A stretch of 64,000 nucleotides of DNA from NCBI GenBank assembly GCA_019722365.1, contig JADFUC010000702.1, forward strand, positions 16,673-80,672, in the 5' to 3' direction. Below are positions 1-13,202 of this stretch, in pieces. Both the position numbers and the translations under genes were made by a program. The notes beneath the pieces were generated by a model. The model had not been told where the DNA came from, did no database searches, and saw nothing but the letters and a program-made list of their open reading frames with translations. The DNA is from Lithospermum erythrorhizon (lineage: Eukaryota > Streptophyta > Magnoliopsida > Boraginales > Boraginaceae). Each line of letters begins with the position of its first letter. Position 1 is the first letter of the stretch.

Positions 1-400
1 ATTTGCTACACTTTCTTATTAGTCGAGGAGATATATATCACGGAAAAGTTGAAGCAATCGGTTATTGCTACTTCCACATGGAGCTCTAATTGCTGTATGT
101 TTCGAGGCAACAATTCAAGGCCAGGTTGTTGAACTTTATCTCAAGTCTTGAATTGTCGACAAGATACCTAAGTCGCTGAGAATTTATCAGATAATTTCAA
201 GAATCAGTTTCTTTCTTTCTAAAAAATGATGTACTAGAAAGGTGCTAAACATATGGATTTAAAGTACCGGCTCACAAATAAGAAGGCGTAAACAAAGCGA
301 TCTATCAAAGATATTTCAGCAAACTCGACGGTAGCCGATCCGCTAATCAAGGGATTATCACTTAAGACTTACATCGCCATGTAGTGGATTTGGTGCCAGA
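1..400 (+). pseudogene. Ty1/copia RNase H tail (degenerate)
   Basis: This is the C-terminal end of a Ty1/copia polyprotein, where RNase H degrades the RNA strand during reverse transcription. Across shifting frames one can read a variant of the Ala-Thr-Ser-Thr motif (about 60-80), a Tyr-Cys-Asp-Asn-like stretch near 180-200, and the family hallmark ADPLIKGL near 336-359. Several frameshifts and stops separate these pieces, so nothing is translatable. The upstream pol would lie left of the window. The plus orientation means that any 3' LTR should follow to the right. Confidence 0.7.
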
Positions 401-847
401 AAGCCTTTGTTGATTGGACGTAATATTTTACATATGTATGAATGGTTTTGCTCAAATAAAAGTGATCCTTAAGCGACCACTAAAGTTTATGTTTCATAAA
501 TAAAGTGCTTTTAAATTATGATTATACATGAATGGTTATATTGGTGACAAATACCAAGAGTTTTCTCCGCCACATAATAATATTATTTAAAGTATGCAAT
601 AAGGGTGACATTTAGTAGCTTAAACCTTTTGTTATACTAAGACTACTATATAAGGAGTCTTATGCATTATCATGTCTTATTCATCAAAGACAACCAAGAG
701 GAGTAGCAGGTGCTAAGTCAAATAGTGAGTCTAGTTTGGTCATCTTCCTCAAATTTCTATTATGGATCAAGGTATGTTCTTATTAAAGTTCTTATATAAT
801 TATAGTGTAAAGATCCTAAAATAATAGTATTATGCTTATATTTAGTC
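400..847 (+). other. Probable 3' LTR remnant of the copia fragment
   Basis: This AT-rich, non-coding stretch directly follows the RNase H tail. It has a TATA-like box (ctatataagg, about 647-656) of the sort found in LTR promoters. No LTR partner is in the window, so the assignment rests on position alone. Confidence 0.3.
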
Positions 848-972
848 CCCGTAAGTAGCACAAAAGTTGTACTTTGGTTCCCAAGCTAACGTTTTCATTA
901 AATCTTAACATCCTGAGATTAACTCAGACGTTAGTTTGATAACTAAAGTGTAACTTTTGTGCCACTTACGAG
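848..972. repeat. Foldback hairpin (MITE-like inverted repeat)
   Basis: The left arm (about 848-880) reads gtaagtagcacaaaagttgt and the right arm (about 941-972) is its near reverse complement. The inner gctaacg (885-891) and acgttag (928-934) extend the stem. Further partial copies of the arm lie at about 974-985 and 1038-1066. It looks like a small non-autonomous foldback element; no target duplication was identified. Confidence 0.5.
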
Positions 973-1601
973 ACCAAAGTGCAACTTCTAAGCTTATAGC
1001 ATTTCTTAATGTAAACGTTAGTTTCAAGGAATCTAAAGCGCAACTTTGGTCCTGCTACTGGCACTAAACCGGCAATATAACAATATTAAGAATCAAAGTG
1101 TAATTTAATGCCATTATTATTAGGAACCACTTTGCCAATTATCTCTCAAGTTTTACATATAATCGAGGTATCCATAATAATTCATATCGTTTCCCTTATA
1201 TATGTCTCGAACTAATAACATCACACATTATCTCCATATTATAATGACGTATTTTATTTAAAGAAAAGCGCCGTATCATTTCATTTTTGTTTTTCCTGTT
1301 TCAGTTACCATTTAATTTTGTTTACTACCACTTGTCATTCATTATCGCCATTTTAACTGCTAACTTTCCTCGCGGAAAGTCGACTGCTCACTCCATCGTC
1401 ACTACGTTAAAGTTAATAATAGTTAAAAGTAAAAAAAATTAATAAATTTAAATCTATTAAAATGAATTAACCATAAAATTACTTGGAAGAATCGGAATCT
1501 TTTAATGTATGAAACGATGGTTCCTGACTTTTGCCCTTTTATTTTATTGACAGGTATTCTTTGTGACATAATAAAAAAGAAAACAACAACAAATTCAATA
1601 T

Positions 1602-1740
1602 TTGGGTTAATATATTATATATACTTGGTATGAGAAAAGATTGACAAAATAGTTAACCCAGGAATGGAGGGTCAATACTTGGGTTAATATATTATATATA
1701 CTTGGTATGAGAAAATATTGGCAAAATAGTTAACTCAGGG
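1602..1740. repeat. Two-copy tandem duplication, period about 78 bp
   Basis: The string gggttaatatattatatata plus about 40 further bases occurs at about 1603-1662 and again at 1681-1739, with only a few substitutions between copies. No coding content. Confidence 0.8.
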
Positions 1741-3076
1741 ATATTGGGACGGATCCATAATATATGAACGGTATTTACATGAACACCTTATATATAGTTG
1801 AAATAATAGTTCAAATTAAATCTTTGATTAAATATTTTTTATTGCTTTTGTTCACTTTTTACTCTTTCCTTCCAAAAAATAAATATTTATATTGAATTTT
1901 ATATATCTAATGATAAAATAAATATCTATGTTGAAATCCTGACCATTCCTCATTAACCCCAATTGATGAATTTTACCCCTTCTGTCTTTCGCACCCTACA
2001 TTCCCATAAAAAACCCCAAATAATTTCAATACTGACGTCGAGCAACATATATTAATAAATGGTACGGTGTATGCATATGTACGTTCAACTATATAATACT
2101 CTTCTTTTGGGAAAAAAAAATTGTCAAATATATTTCTTCATTTTTTATGGTTAAAATTATCAAAATTTGACACATTAACAAATACATACACATTACTTTA
2201 AGTAAGTACATTGAAAAATACTATGCATTAATTAATTGATAAAATGAATTAGTACAACCGTTAATGATATTAGTACTTACACTATTACGACACCATTTTA
2301 AATTTATGACACCATATTAAATAAGGTGCTATAAAGTAAATAACACAAATGTATCAAGTACTGCGTCAATCGTATCACCCAGTCCTGAGGTAAGCAATTA
2401 CCCTAATGAAGTGACTTACTAACGCTCCCTATTCTTCTACACTCTATTCTACTCCTATTCTCGAATTTAATGCTCCTCGCACTCCCCGACTTCAAAATAC
2501 CTATCCTTCACGCCATACTACGCTCCTAGTACGTGACTTATATAACGGTAAACAATAACAAAGCCAGCATCAACAAGACGTCAAAGAACAACGGCATAAT
2601 TCTAAGGGAGTTTTATGAACAACTCAAGACATCTCAAATTCTACAAATAAGAATTAAATCTCAAAACTTTTCCTCACAAATGATATATGCTCACTGGTAT
2701 TCCATACAGTCTGTATAGTCAGAGGGCACATCCAATTTTATGGTAATAATTACCATACACAAAACTTTCCATCTTGCAAATTCTTCAATACATTCGATTA
2801 TTTTCTTCTTAAGCAAGACGTGTGAATCTTCTTACTTATTGACCAAGAACTTCCTTTTTCATTATAGATATAATGATATCAATTAAGATCTTCTTCATAA
2901 AAGGAAACAAAATCTTTTCAAAATATCTTCATCGTTCTTGAAGTCGTTGTAACCAACCCAAGAAATTTAATGTTGGTAATGACACGAAACAATTGGCTAA
3001 TTTCCATGCACTAACAATTGTTGTTTAAATTAAATATTTTGTTCGTAGTTAACATTAAAAAATACTCACCCCTATA
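1741..3076. other. AT-rich intergenic DNA
   Basis: No gene, RNA gene or clear transposon end was seen here. Short reading frames carry no recognisable domain. Confidence 0.5.
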
Positions 3077-5520
3077 ATCTACCGCCCCAAAGTCGGCCGC
3101 CTCGAGGTTAAGGTCATCAACAACTCGTACACCGGTAGTCACCGATCACGGGATGACAACATAAAAAAGACTTCATTCGACATTAATAATAATAATATTA
3201 CTTTGTCCATCGCGTGAACTAATACATCACACAAAAACGCATTTCAACAAATCTTAAACTTACATCAACCCGAAAAATACAACCATACAATACACACATA
3301 ATTTGGCCAATACAACATATTACAGACCTCTCAATATACAAGTTTCAATGCTAAAACATAACAAGCAGAAAAGACCGAGGATCTTCTATGCCACCGTCGC
3401 CTCACTCTACACCTTCAATCCTATCAATGCAGCTCGACAACCTCGACAACCCCTTAGAAACCTAGGTACTAAACGCCCGCCCATAGACAGAGCCTGCTGT
3501 GTTCTAGAGCGAATACAAATACCACGTATCATCCCACGCCATATATTCATACTTTATATATATAACATATGCATATACATTAACCAAACCACATAATGAA
3601 TAATACCCACAATCCTCACACATGTAATCCTCTTATATGATGTTACATAAATAATGGCTATTCATTTAAGTGGAAACCGCCTCAACACACAAGATAATCA
3701 AAGTCATCAAACGAGGAATCCACCTCCGGGGCCAGTAAACATTTGAGAAATCCACCTCCAACACACACATGGGAGGAATCCACCCTCCAAATAATACAAT
3801 ATACGAGGAACTACCTCCAAATAACTCAAACGAGGCCTCCACCTCCATCCTCCCCACCGAGGCTACACCCCTCAACGCATATCACACCAAACCTCCCGAA
3901 TCCACCTGGCCGCCCATACAATATGGTACCACACCAAACCTCCCGGGGTCGGGTCACCACCGCCTCCGCAAATAACACACAAAAGCAATCAAACACATCT
4001 CGCACACAACACACACAAAGACAATACCAATAATGAAAGCACACAGCCACATACAATTCCATAACATAAATCATGTTCACAACTATCCCATTATATAAGT
4101 CATAATCACTAATATCTCATTATATGAATCATAATCTCAATTATCTCATAATATAACCTGCGGATCACAATTATCTCATAATATCAATCAAAATCTCAAT
4201 CAAGCTTACAACATTTAATCATAAATCACCATTTCCACATAATTTCAATCACAGTCACACAATACACATATCAAAATAGTCCCAAGATAATACATGCAAC
4301 ATATACAACATAATACATATGAAAGGTCCCCATCGCTAAGTGATTTTTTGGACTCGCCCGAGCCCACAAACAAGAATGCTAACTCTAGCCCCTCGTATGC
4401 CCAGTTCAACTCCTATTCAAAGCAAGCTTTTATACATTATAACACATTCCGTAATAACCTCTAACACGTATTTAAACCCCGATTATTATACCACGCCTCA
4501 CAATTCAATTTAACCTTTAGTAATCATCTTATTATCCCCCTAAATTAAGATACACTTCTAAAATTCCAACTTAACTACATTTAATTTATCGACTTCATAA
4601 CTCCCAAAATCGGTCATCACTTTATTATCCTAACAATAACACGTTAGTCATATTTCAATCAATCCAACAATCAATCACCAACTAATTAACCCATTATAAT
4701 CAACCTTTAGTTCAAAAGCCCACCATTACTCACAACTTGAAATAACCTAACTCAACAATTTTTTTACCAATCACCTCAAAACATCCAAATTATACTCCTA
4801 AACAACTATATTAAAGTCCCATAACATTATTATACAATTTAAAGAAATTTGGAAGAAGTCAACCTAAAAGTCAACTAACCCAATCACACAATTCAACCCC
4901 AAAAATCGATTATACTACCTCCAATCACTTAATATCACAAGCCCAGAATACTTCTATAACATCTCAACCTTAAAAACTCAATTCCTCAAAAGTCAACCAA
5001 AGTCAAACATTTCAAAACTCATGAAATATCCTTAAAAGATTCAAGCTTTTCTACCTTGTTTTGTATATGATTTATGAAGAGCTTTAAAATAAACTTTTAT
5101 TGTCTTCGAGCCGTTAATTGAAGAAAATTTTTCATGTATAAGAGAAATAGTTCTGCAGTGGGTTAAAGGGATTTGCTTGTGTTTGGATAATGACGAAGAT
5201 AAAGCGACGGTAAGATATTTAAGGACCCACAGGCTCGCTTGGCTTTAAGCATTCTCCACTTTCCGCATTTCTTAAATCTCACAATGAAATTCCATTCCAA
5301 ATGTAATTTTCCATGACATAAACTACTACTCATATATTAGTAGTCTCGGTACAACGATTTTATCTCGAAATCATTTATACTACTCAACTTCGGGAATTTT
5401 AATTTCACCTCGAAATACTCCCACCGAGAAACTTACATACTATCAACATAATATCGTAAGAACCAAGTTATTTTATTCTACCTTAATTTTATAAAATTGC
5501 CCTCGAAATTTACTTAAGAC
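3077..5520 (-). repeat. 3' LTR of the LARD-like element
   Basis: This block is collinear with 9795-12370. In sense orientation its end lies at about 3077, where tataatctaccgcc replaces the expected TGTAACGACC-type terminus. The far boundary near 5520 is where similarity to the other LTR fades, so it may be off by tens of bases. It contains the minisatellite at 3710-3850. Confidence 0.6.
3710..3850. repeat. LTR minisatellite, about 4 degenerate units
   Basis: Units are built on gaggaatccacctccaaata, roughly 30 bp, and are degraded by indels. The same unit occurs in the partner LTR at 10470-10610 and, in reverse complement, in the solo LTR at 35055-35330. Confidence 0.7.
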
Positions 5521-8500
5521 CGATTTTTCTTATCGTCTCCAACTCTTCAATATGCTCTTATTATCGAATATCATGGCATCTTTTGTCAAATTCAATCACA
5601 TTATCCCAACATAGTCATCAAGCCGTAGACGCATTACCTCGTGAAATACATTCGCAACGTACCCCCGAATATTACTTTTTATCGCAAATGGATATTACAC
5701 AATCTAATCGTAGATCATAATCATCACCACACAAATTCAACCACGTAAATACATCCTCTCATATCTCATATTACGCCCACAACCATCAACTCATATTTTA
5801 TCATGTTATCGATATCCATATCAATCGATATCACCCATAACCATTACATAATTGCGGTCATCATATCACCAAGTATTGACCATCGATTCATTAACGCCCA
5901 AGTAAATTCCTCTTATCGTAACCCCACTCATCAAATTTTCCATTACCGACATCATGAAATCCGAATATAAGAAATACCCAAAGTTCCCAACATACACCAA
6001 CAGATAATACACCACTAATAATCCCACCATTTCGTAATGCTCCCACATATAAGGTCCTTTAAAATACCTCTTCGTGAGCGTACTTTATCCTCCTAACAAA
6101 TCTTACCTCCTTATATATATATATTTACTACATTACATCGCCACTCGCCAATACATTATCATCACACACCTCTTTTCTTATATATTCATTTACCATTCAC
6201 ATACACTCACGAAGTTTTATCCTTATGCTCAACTTCACTCATACCGGATATACCTTTTAAGTTCATTATTAACATCATACATTTCAGCCTTACCGCGACA
6301 TTTATCAACATCAAATTCCTACATCCTAAGCATCTTACAACATATATATAGCCATGCTACAACGTCCACCAATCATTCACACCACTTGCTTGATAACCCC
6401 CTATCATAACAACTTATTACTAGCTCCAATAGCTATCAATATCCCCTTTTACCCAGAATAGTTAGACATTAACACAATTCCCCTACATTCCTTGCACTTC
6501 CTTCTCCCGTATACATTTCATGAATCCTCATCTCTGCTCACTTAGCTATATTATAAGATTCACTCCATGCCATTCCTTCATTAATTTAACATATCAAAAG
6601 TTATTTCCGCTTGTAGTCAGTGTCAAGTTTCCTATTCTTCAGAAGTTCTTTTCATCACTCAATGTCATTTTTCCTTCCTCCCGGCTCTTGGCTTCTTTCA
6701 ACATTTCTTCAATAGCCCGCTAAAAGTTATCCTAACACCGCTGAAGTTATTATTACCGTGGAGTCCTTCCTCTTACTTAAATTATCATCTCCTCGTTAAC
6801 TCAGTCTTACACTTCAATACATCTTATATCCTCATGCTACAATAGTCACTACTTTCCGAGCAAGTGCCTTTCTTTACCGGATCAACACATAACATTTCTC
6901 ACCTATTTTTCCTCAATTCACGAATTCCAATCGTCAGATTCTTAGCCGACGCCCCACTGCCTATCATTAACAACCACAAACGACGTTTCACATCTGACTC
7001 ACGTCCTCATGACCATTATAAAATGCATAGAATCTTATGATTGCTCCACATAAAATTTGTACCATGCTTTACATCATGATTCAACCTACAGGAAACTTTG
7101 TATCTACTTCCTAACAATTCCACTATCATCCTTGCTTAAGCATGTCTCCGAACCAAGCAACCGTAATCATAAGTGTGACTTCGCATCCTCTGAGTTACGG
7201 GTCAACAACCTCGCTCTTCCTCTCTCACGATACCAATTATTCTCAAGTCATAATACACCTCAAAACTAGCAAGTCCACATTATACACCCCCATTTAGCCT
7301 ATTCCCATAATTATCCTCACGATTCATTAGGGGTGCAACATACGTATATTCTACCATACTTGTTAATACTCCATTGTCCCTTCGAATTTGTCAACCTTCA
7401 TCTACACTCGGTCCATTAATTAAATCTTTAACTAACATCAAGCGCATCAACATCATTAGTTCCCCATCATACTATCCCTTAAAACAACAATTTCCATTTA
7501 TGAACCCATACATTGCACCATCATATTTCTCTTGGCTTTGTTTTTGTGATCCCAAGATTCATTGATATTTCTCGCTACCACTCCCACTCAATTTTCCTTA
7601 CCGTTAGTCCAACCCTCCGAGCGAGCCTGGGTATTTCAAATCTTATAATTTATTTAGAATTCACTTTTATAACCTCAACTCATCTCAAAAATTTATCCTC
7701 GCCTTTCAATCTGAACACACCGCTATCACCTATCTTGTAAACGTATAATATCCAAACATTTTGCCCCTTTATCACCTTTAATGTCAGAAGTCCTCTATTC
7801 CCGACGCAAGTCAAACTGCCTCTTTTTGATTCATTTAACCTTTAACCTTCTTAGCAATTTATTCACGTCACTTAATCATAATTTATGAGATTCACCTCTT
7901 ATAACGCCACTCAACTCACTTAACCAAAAATTCAAATTTCCCCAAATCAACATTCTTCGTTATATATAATTGCATACAATATATTCAAGTCTGACTACTC
8001 GAATAACCAAATTATACCATTAATTAAATCTTTGATACCCAACTATTATTACCAAATTTATATCTTAATTTCAACTTTCTCCTTTCTCAATTCATTCTGC
8101 TACAACCTTACCTATCCTACACCAAAGATACATATACTCCACATATCATACCTTCCAACGGTTCTATTCCGTGCTTCAATGCTTTCATCATAATGCAATT
8201 ATACACAACTTCATCATACATTGTGTCATCAACCACCAAAAATCTTCACAAGCTTTCAACCTAATCTCAATCATATGTTCTCAGAATTCCCAAAATTCCT
8301 CTATTTATCAATGCCTTTTAAATAATATATCACCATTCGCTAAGATCCTTATTTCATAAAATTATTCAACAAAGATAGCCTCAAAGTTTTATTATTCAGT
8401 GAAAGAATGGTTTTCACCCGAATTTGATACATAACACATTTTCCATTGTGATTCGGTAATTTCTCCCAAAGTCCCACCAACTGATATATCCACTACTTTC

Positions 8501-9772
8501 TTCTTGCAACAATTCCTCCTTCCTTAGACTTACTACACCCATCATTATCAATTTTCCATCTCACTTAAATAGTTTATTAATAGAGTACTACTAAACATCT
8601 TTTCTTTCTCCAGAGTCCCAAAATTTTTATTATTCCACTTTATTCTTCAAGCAACACTTCACAACTTAAACAACTTAGAACTTCATAATGACAATCAACT
8701 AAAATATTCATTTTTATCCCAATCTGCTCAGTTACATTAAATCCAACTTTATATTCTCTAGTAGAGTACTCACACACTTAATTTCACCAATACCAATTTT
8801 TTCCAAATAATATTTCGTGACGTGACAAACATATTCCAATGCATCTGGGATGATCGATAATCCTCATACAAACTTCACTCAATCGCGTGACACATTTTGT
8901 GGTAAAATTTTTCCATTTCGCGTTATCCTCAATTCCCTAAGATCCATCGAATAATTTCCAATATCAACCTATTACCACACTTGCATTATTCTCTCCCTTT
9001 GCCTCTCATCTTCTTGCTACTCCCACACCTGACAACAAGATTTATTAACTTATTTCCATCTTCCCAAGCCATTCATCCCTATACGTCAATTAAATTAATT
9101 CTCTCTCTACCCTAACACTTGGGTCCAACCACCATAATTATCACCAACACTGTTTCACCAATTATTTCAGGTATAAATTTAACTTCACGGATCTAAGGAT
9201 CAATAATCTTACACCACCAAACCCTAGATTACCCTTAACACTCTTAGGTTTACATAAATACCTCAACCACTTAACAACCCAACTCCGACATTATAGATTC
9301 CGTCCTAACATCCTCGTGGACATTCTCTCCAACCAAATTCCAACAAATTCTACCCATATCTAGCATTCATTTCCACACGCTTCACCCTCGTTGAAGTTCA
9401 CATCCTTGATAACAACCCGTTATCCAGAAAGTAAAAGCATGTAATCTACTCAACTTCAATGAACCCAATTATCCGTGATAGTAACATCAATGACAACACG
9501 TAAAGCACTCTTCATAATCCAACTTGTCATACTATCAAAGTTACTAACCGTCAATTCTTATGTCGGCCCACAACAACGAATACGATTCATCTCAACCTCC
9601 TGCGGCGCCACACGCTAGCCGACAAAAATCTTCCTGTGGTATCCTCAACAAATAACGATCCAACAAAGTTAAGAAAAATTGCATCTGTAAAGAAGACTGG
9701 ATATCGACAACCACTGAATTCATCTTACACCTGTGCACATAACCACAATGTGAACACTGCAAAAATTGAAAC
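5520..9772 (-). other. Interior of the LARD-like element, no recognisable genes
   Basis: This C-rich plus strand (G-rich in element sense) has no open frame longer than about 110 codons on either strand. I looked on the minus strand for YxDD, protease DSG/DTG, integrase and RNase H motifs and saw none that stand up. It may be non-coding cargo or pol eroded beyond recognition. Confidence 0.5.
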
Positions 9773-9793
9773 CTGCTCGATACCCAAATTTAA
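9773..9793 (-). other. Primer-binding site, initiator tRNA-Met type
   Basis: In reverse complement the sequence reads tttgggtatcgagcaggttt, a one- or two-base variant of the plant consensus TGGTATCAGAGC(A)GG that primes minus-strand synthesis. It lies immediately inside the edge of the 5' LTR, as required. Confidence 0.6.
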
Positions 9794-9794
9794 C

Positions 9795-12370
9795 GACCTC
9801 GCCTGTGTCGGCCGCCTGAGGTTATGCATCATCAATAACCTCAGACACCGTAGCCACCAATCACGGATGACAACATAAAAAGCATTTCATTCGACATTAA
9901 TAATAATAATACATCTTTGTCCATCGCGTGAACTAACAATACATCACAAAAACGACACCAACGAAACTACATCAACCCTCGAAAAAATACAACCATACAA
10001 TACACACATAATTCCACAATACAACATATTACACCTAATTTCAATACAAGTTTGAATGCTAGAAAACATAACAAGAGGAAAAGGACTGTTGAGGATCTTC
10101 TATGCCACTGTCGCCTCACCTACAATCTTCAATCCGCAGCCTATCAATGCAGCTTCTTGACAACCTCAGCGATCAACCCCTTAGAAACCTAGGCATAAAA
10201 CGCCCGCCCATAATGTGGAGTCGCCTATTAAGTCGTGAAAATGCCAAATACCACGCATCGATCCCATCACATATATTCATACTTATATATAACATATGCA
10301 TATACATTAACTGCATTCACATAATGAATAACAATCCACAACTCACATAATCCTCTTTATACGACAAGTTATTATTAATACTATGTTACTACTTGAAGCT
10401 ATAATCATAAATAACGATATTCATTTAAGTGGAAAAACCGGCCACAACACAAGATAATCAAAAGTCATCAAATGAGGAATCCACCTCCACAAATAAGAAA
10501 CAAACGAGAATCCACCTCCAAATAATACCCACACGGTGAATCCACCTCCAAATAATACACATACGAGGAATCCACCTCCAAATAATACCACATGAATCCA
10601 CCTGGGGTCAATCGAGATGAAAGCCTCCACCTCGGCCCTCCCGACCGAGGCTACACCCCTCAACGCATATCACACCAAACCTCCCGACCACCTGGCTACC
10701 CACACAATATGCACACCACACTAAACCTCCCGACGGGGTCACCACCGGGCCCAAGCAACAACACACAAAACAATCAAAACACATCTCGCACACAACCAAT
10801 AATACGCTGACACAGCCACACACACAGCACACAGCCACACACAATCTCATAACATGAATCATATTCACAACTATCCCATAATATAAATCATAATCACTAG
10901 TATCTCATCATATGAATCATAATGTCAATTATCTCATAATATAACTCATAATCACAATTATCTCATAATATCAATCAAAATCTCAATTATTTCATAACAT
11001 GAATCATGTTTCCACATAATATTAATCATAGTCACACAATACACATATTAGAATATTCTCAAGACAACATGCAAAAATATATATAACATAATATATATGA
11101 AAGGTCCCCTTATCGCAGAGCCTGACTCTACCGAGCCCACAAACGCACGCTAACTATGCGCCCTCGTACAGTCTGTGCTCAACTCCTATTCAAAGTTAAG
11201 CTTATACATTATAACACATTCCTCGTGAATACCTCTTACCACGTATTTAAACCCCGATTATTATACCACGCCTCACACCAATTTAACCTTTAGTAATCAT
11301 CATATCCTCGAAATTAAGATATACACTTTAAAATTCCAACTTAACTACATTCAATTTACCTAATTTTCATAACTCCCAATATTCGGTCATCACTTTATTA
11401 TCCCAACAATAACACGTTAGTCACATTCAATCAATTCAACAACCAATCACCAACTAATTAACCCATTATAATCAACCTTTTTAGTTCAAAAGCCTACTCA
11501 TTACTCTCAACTTGAAATAACCTAACTCAACAATATCCTTTACCAATCAACCTCAAACATCCAAATTATACTCCTAAAACAACTATATTAAAGTCCCATA
11601 ACAACATTATTATACAATTTAAAGAAATTCTGTTAAGTCAACCTAAAAGTCAACTAACCCAATCGACACAATCCAACCCCCAAAAATCATTATAATTACC
11701 TCCAATCACTTAATACAAAGTTCTAATACTTCTATAATATCTCAACCTTTAAAACTCAATTCCTCAAAAGTCAACCAAAGTCAAACATATCAAAACTCAT
11801 GAAATATCTCAAAAGATTCAAGCTTTCTTACCTTGTTTCAGAGGAGATTTGCAGGAGCATTTAAAATCAACTTTTATCGCTTCAGCAACAGCACTCAAGA
11901 AACTAAGAAAATTTTTCTCAAGTGGGGGAAAACAGAGCGAGTTCGGCCAAAGAGGGGTCAGCGACGGGTTTGTGTTTGGATAATGATGAAGAAGACGAGG
12001 ATGGTAAGATATATGCGACCCAGCTTTAAGCCCCATTTTGCTTTCTGCTAATTTCTCCACTTTCCGCATTTAAATCTCGCCAATGAAACCGATTCCAAAT
12101 GTAAAGTTTTCCATGACATCAACTACTACTCATATAATACTAGCCTCTGTGACATCATTTTATTCCGAAATCATTTATACTATCTCCTGTCCCACCAATA
12201 AACCTAAATATATATCACCAACCACCAATTTGTTGAATTCTCCACTACTCAACTTCGAAATTTTTAATTTCAATTCCTAAATACTCCAATCGGTAGAAAC
12301 TTACATACTATCAACATAATATCGTTGAACGGTTATTTCACCCATTCATTTTTATACGGGTTATTTTGAT
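9795..12370 (-). repeat. 5' LTR of the LARD-like element
   Basis: This block is collinear with 3077-5520. In sense orientation it carries leader-like sequence near 11830-12070 that ends in a donor-like caag/gtaaga, a layout also seen in the solo LTR at 33403-35858 (aag/gtatga near 33863). The boundary near 12370 is approximate. Confidence 0.6.
10470..10610. repeat. LTR minisatellite, about 5 units
   Basis: Units of about 30 bp, gaggaatccacctccaaata plus about ten variable bases, lie in tandem from about 10472 to 10602. Confidence 0.8.
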
Positions 12371-12507
12371 CTACATAAATTTTAATGCAATTTGAATAAT
12401 TAATATTTTGACTTCAATACTTTACTTGATATTTGGTCAAAATAAAAATCATTAAGGATTTCTAATTTGAAAAAAATTTCCTAACATTTTGGAATAGAGG
12501 GAGTAAA
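12371..12507. repeat. Truncated Stowaway-like MITE end
   Basis: The segment ends in cattttggaatagagggagta, the typical right end of plant Stowaway-type MITEs (reverse complement TACTCCCTC...). No matching left end was seen; it may have been lost at the neighbouring LTR element's edge. Confidence 0.4.
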
Positions 12508-12523
12508 TATTTTTAATATTTAA

Positions 12524-12729
12524 TACTCCATAAGTCTCAAAATGTTTTATCATCTAACGTTTTATTTTATATCAAAATATTTGATTTCTTACATTTCCAA
12601 AGCTATATTTTTCCTTTATGTCCATACTCTCTCTTTCTCTTTCAAGGTGATTGATTATTATACAACTTATTTTTCTCTTTTTATGTGCATTAATCTAGAT
12701 GATCAAACATTTTTGAGATGGGAGAAATA
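12524..12729. mobile_element. Stowaway-like MITE, about 206 bp
   Basis: The left end reads TA-CTCCATAAGTCTCAAAATG and the right end, in reverse complement, reads ctcccatctcaaaaatgttt. The arms then continue as tttatcatc and ttgatcatc. TA dinucleotides flank both ends, as expected for Tc1/mariner-type insertion. A 130-codon open frame at 12542-12934 overlaps it but looks incidental. Confidence 0.6.
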
Positions 12730-13062
12730 TATAGTTATTGTCAGATTTTTAACACTAAACCCAAAAGCTTCAGAGTTCGATTTGTGCCAAGTGGAATTCG
12801 AATCGCTCGGAGCGGGCGCTGACTCGGGAAGTGGACCTGAAGCGGACAGTGAAGTGAGTGGTTCTTCACTATTTTTCGCATCTATATTTTTTCATGAAAT
12901 GACAGTTAATACTGTGATTGGGAAATATGAATAATGATTAAAAAATAATAATAATCAAGGATGTGTGATAAAGAGGTCAAATTGATAGATGCATGATTGA
13001 ATGGTAAATGAAAGTAAATATATCTAAGCAACCCATCCTCGAAAACCGACACCATACACTAA

Positions 13063-13202
13063 AATACTTATCAATAATTTTTTTGTTAATTAATTGTTTA
13101 ATCTTTTCAATACGAGTCCAAATTAGGAGCTTAATACTTATCAATAATTTCTTTGTTAATTAATTGTTTAATCTTTTCGATACGAGTCCAAATTAGGAGC
13201 TC
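13063..13202. repeat. Tandem duplication, period about 70 bp
   Basis: The block from aatacttatcaataattt to caaattaggagct occurs twice back to back (about 13063-13132 and 13133-13202) with very few differences, suggesting a recent event. Confidence 0.85.

Larger units (their letters stand above)
3077..12370 (-). mobile_element. LTR retrotransposon, LARD-like, minus strand
   Basis: Two long related blocks in the same orientation (about 3077-5520 and 9795-12370) flank a 4.3-kb interior. Orientation is set by a primer-binding site just inside the right block, matching initiator tRNA-Met on the minus strand. The blocks share the edge motif TCGGCCGCC(T)GAGG, a 30-bp minisatellite and many collinear segments, with numerous indels between them, so the insertion is old. 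No gag, protease, reverse transcriptase or integrase motif was found inside, which fits a large retrotransposon derivative mobilised by a partner element. A completely eroded autonomous element is the alternative. Confidence 0.65.

Noticed and set aside
6074..8359. Several plus-strand frames of 60-111 codons
   Set aside because: Low-complexity Ser/Tyr/His/Leu-rich readings of C-rich DNA in the LARD-like interior, antisense to the element, with no domain.
12542..12934. 130-codon plus-strand open frame
   Set aside because: Its first half coincides with the Stowaway-like MITE and the remainder has no family resemblance, so it is probably chance.
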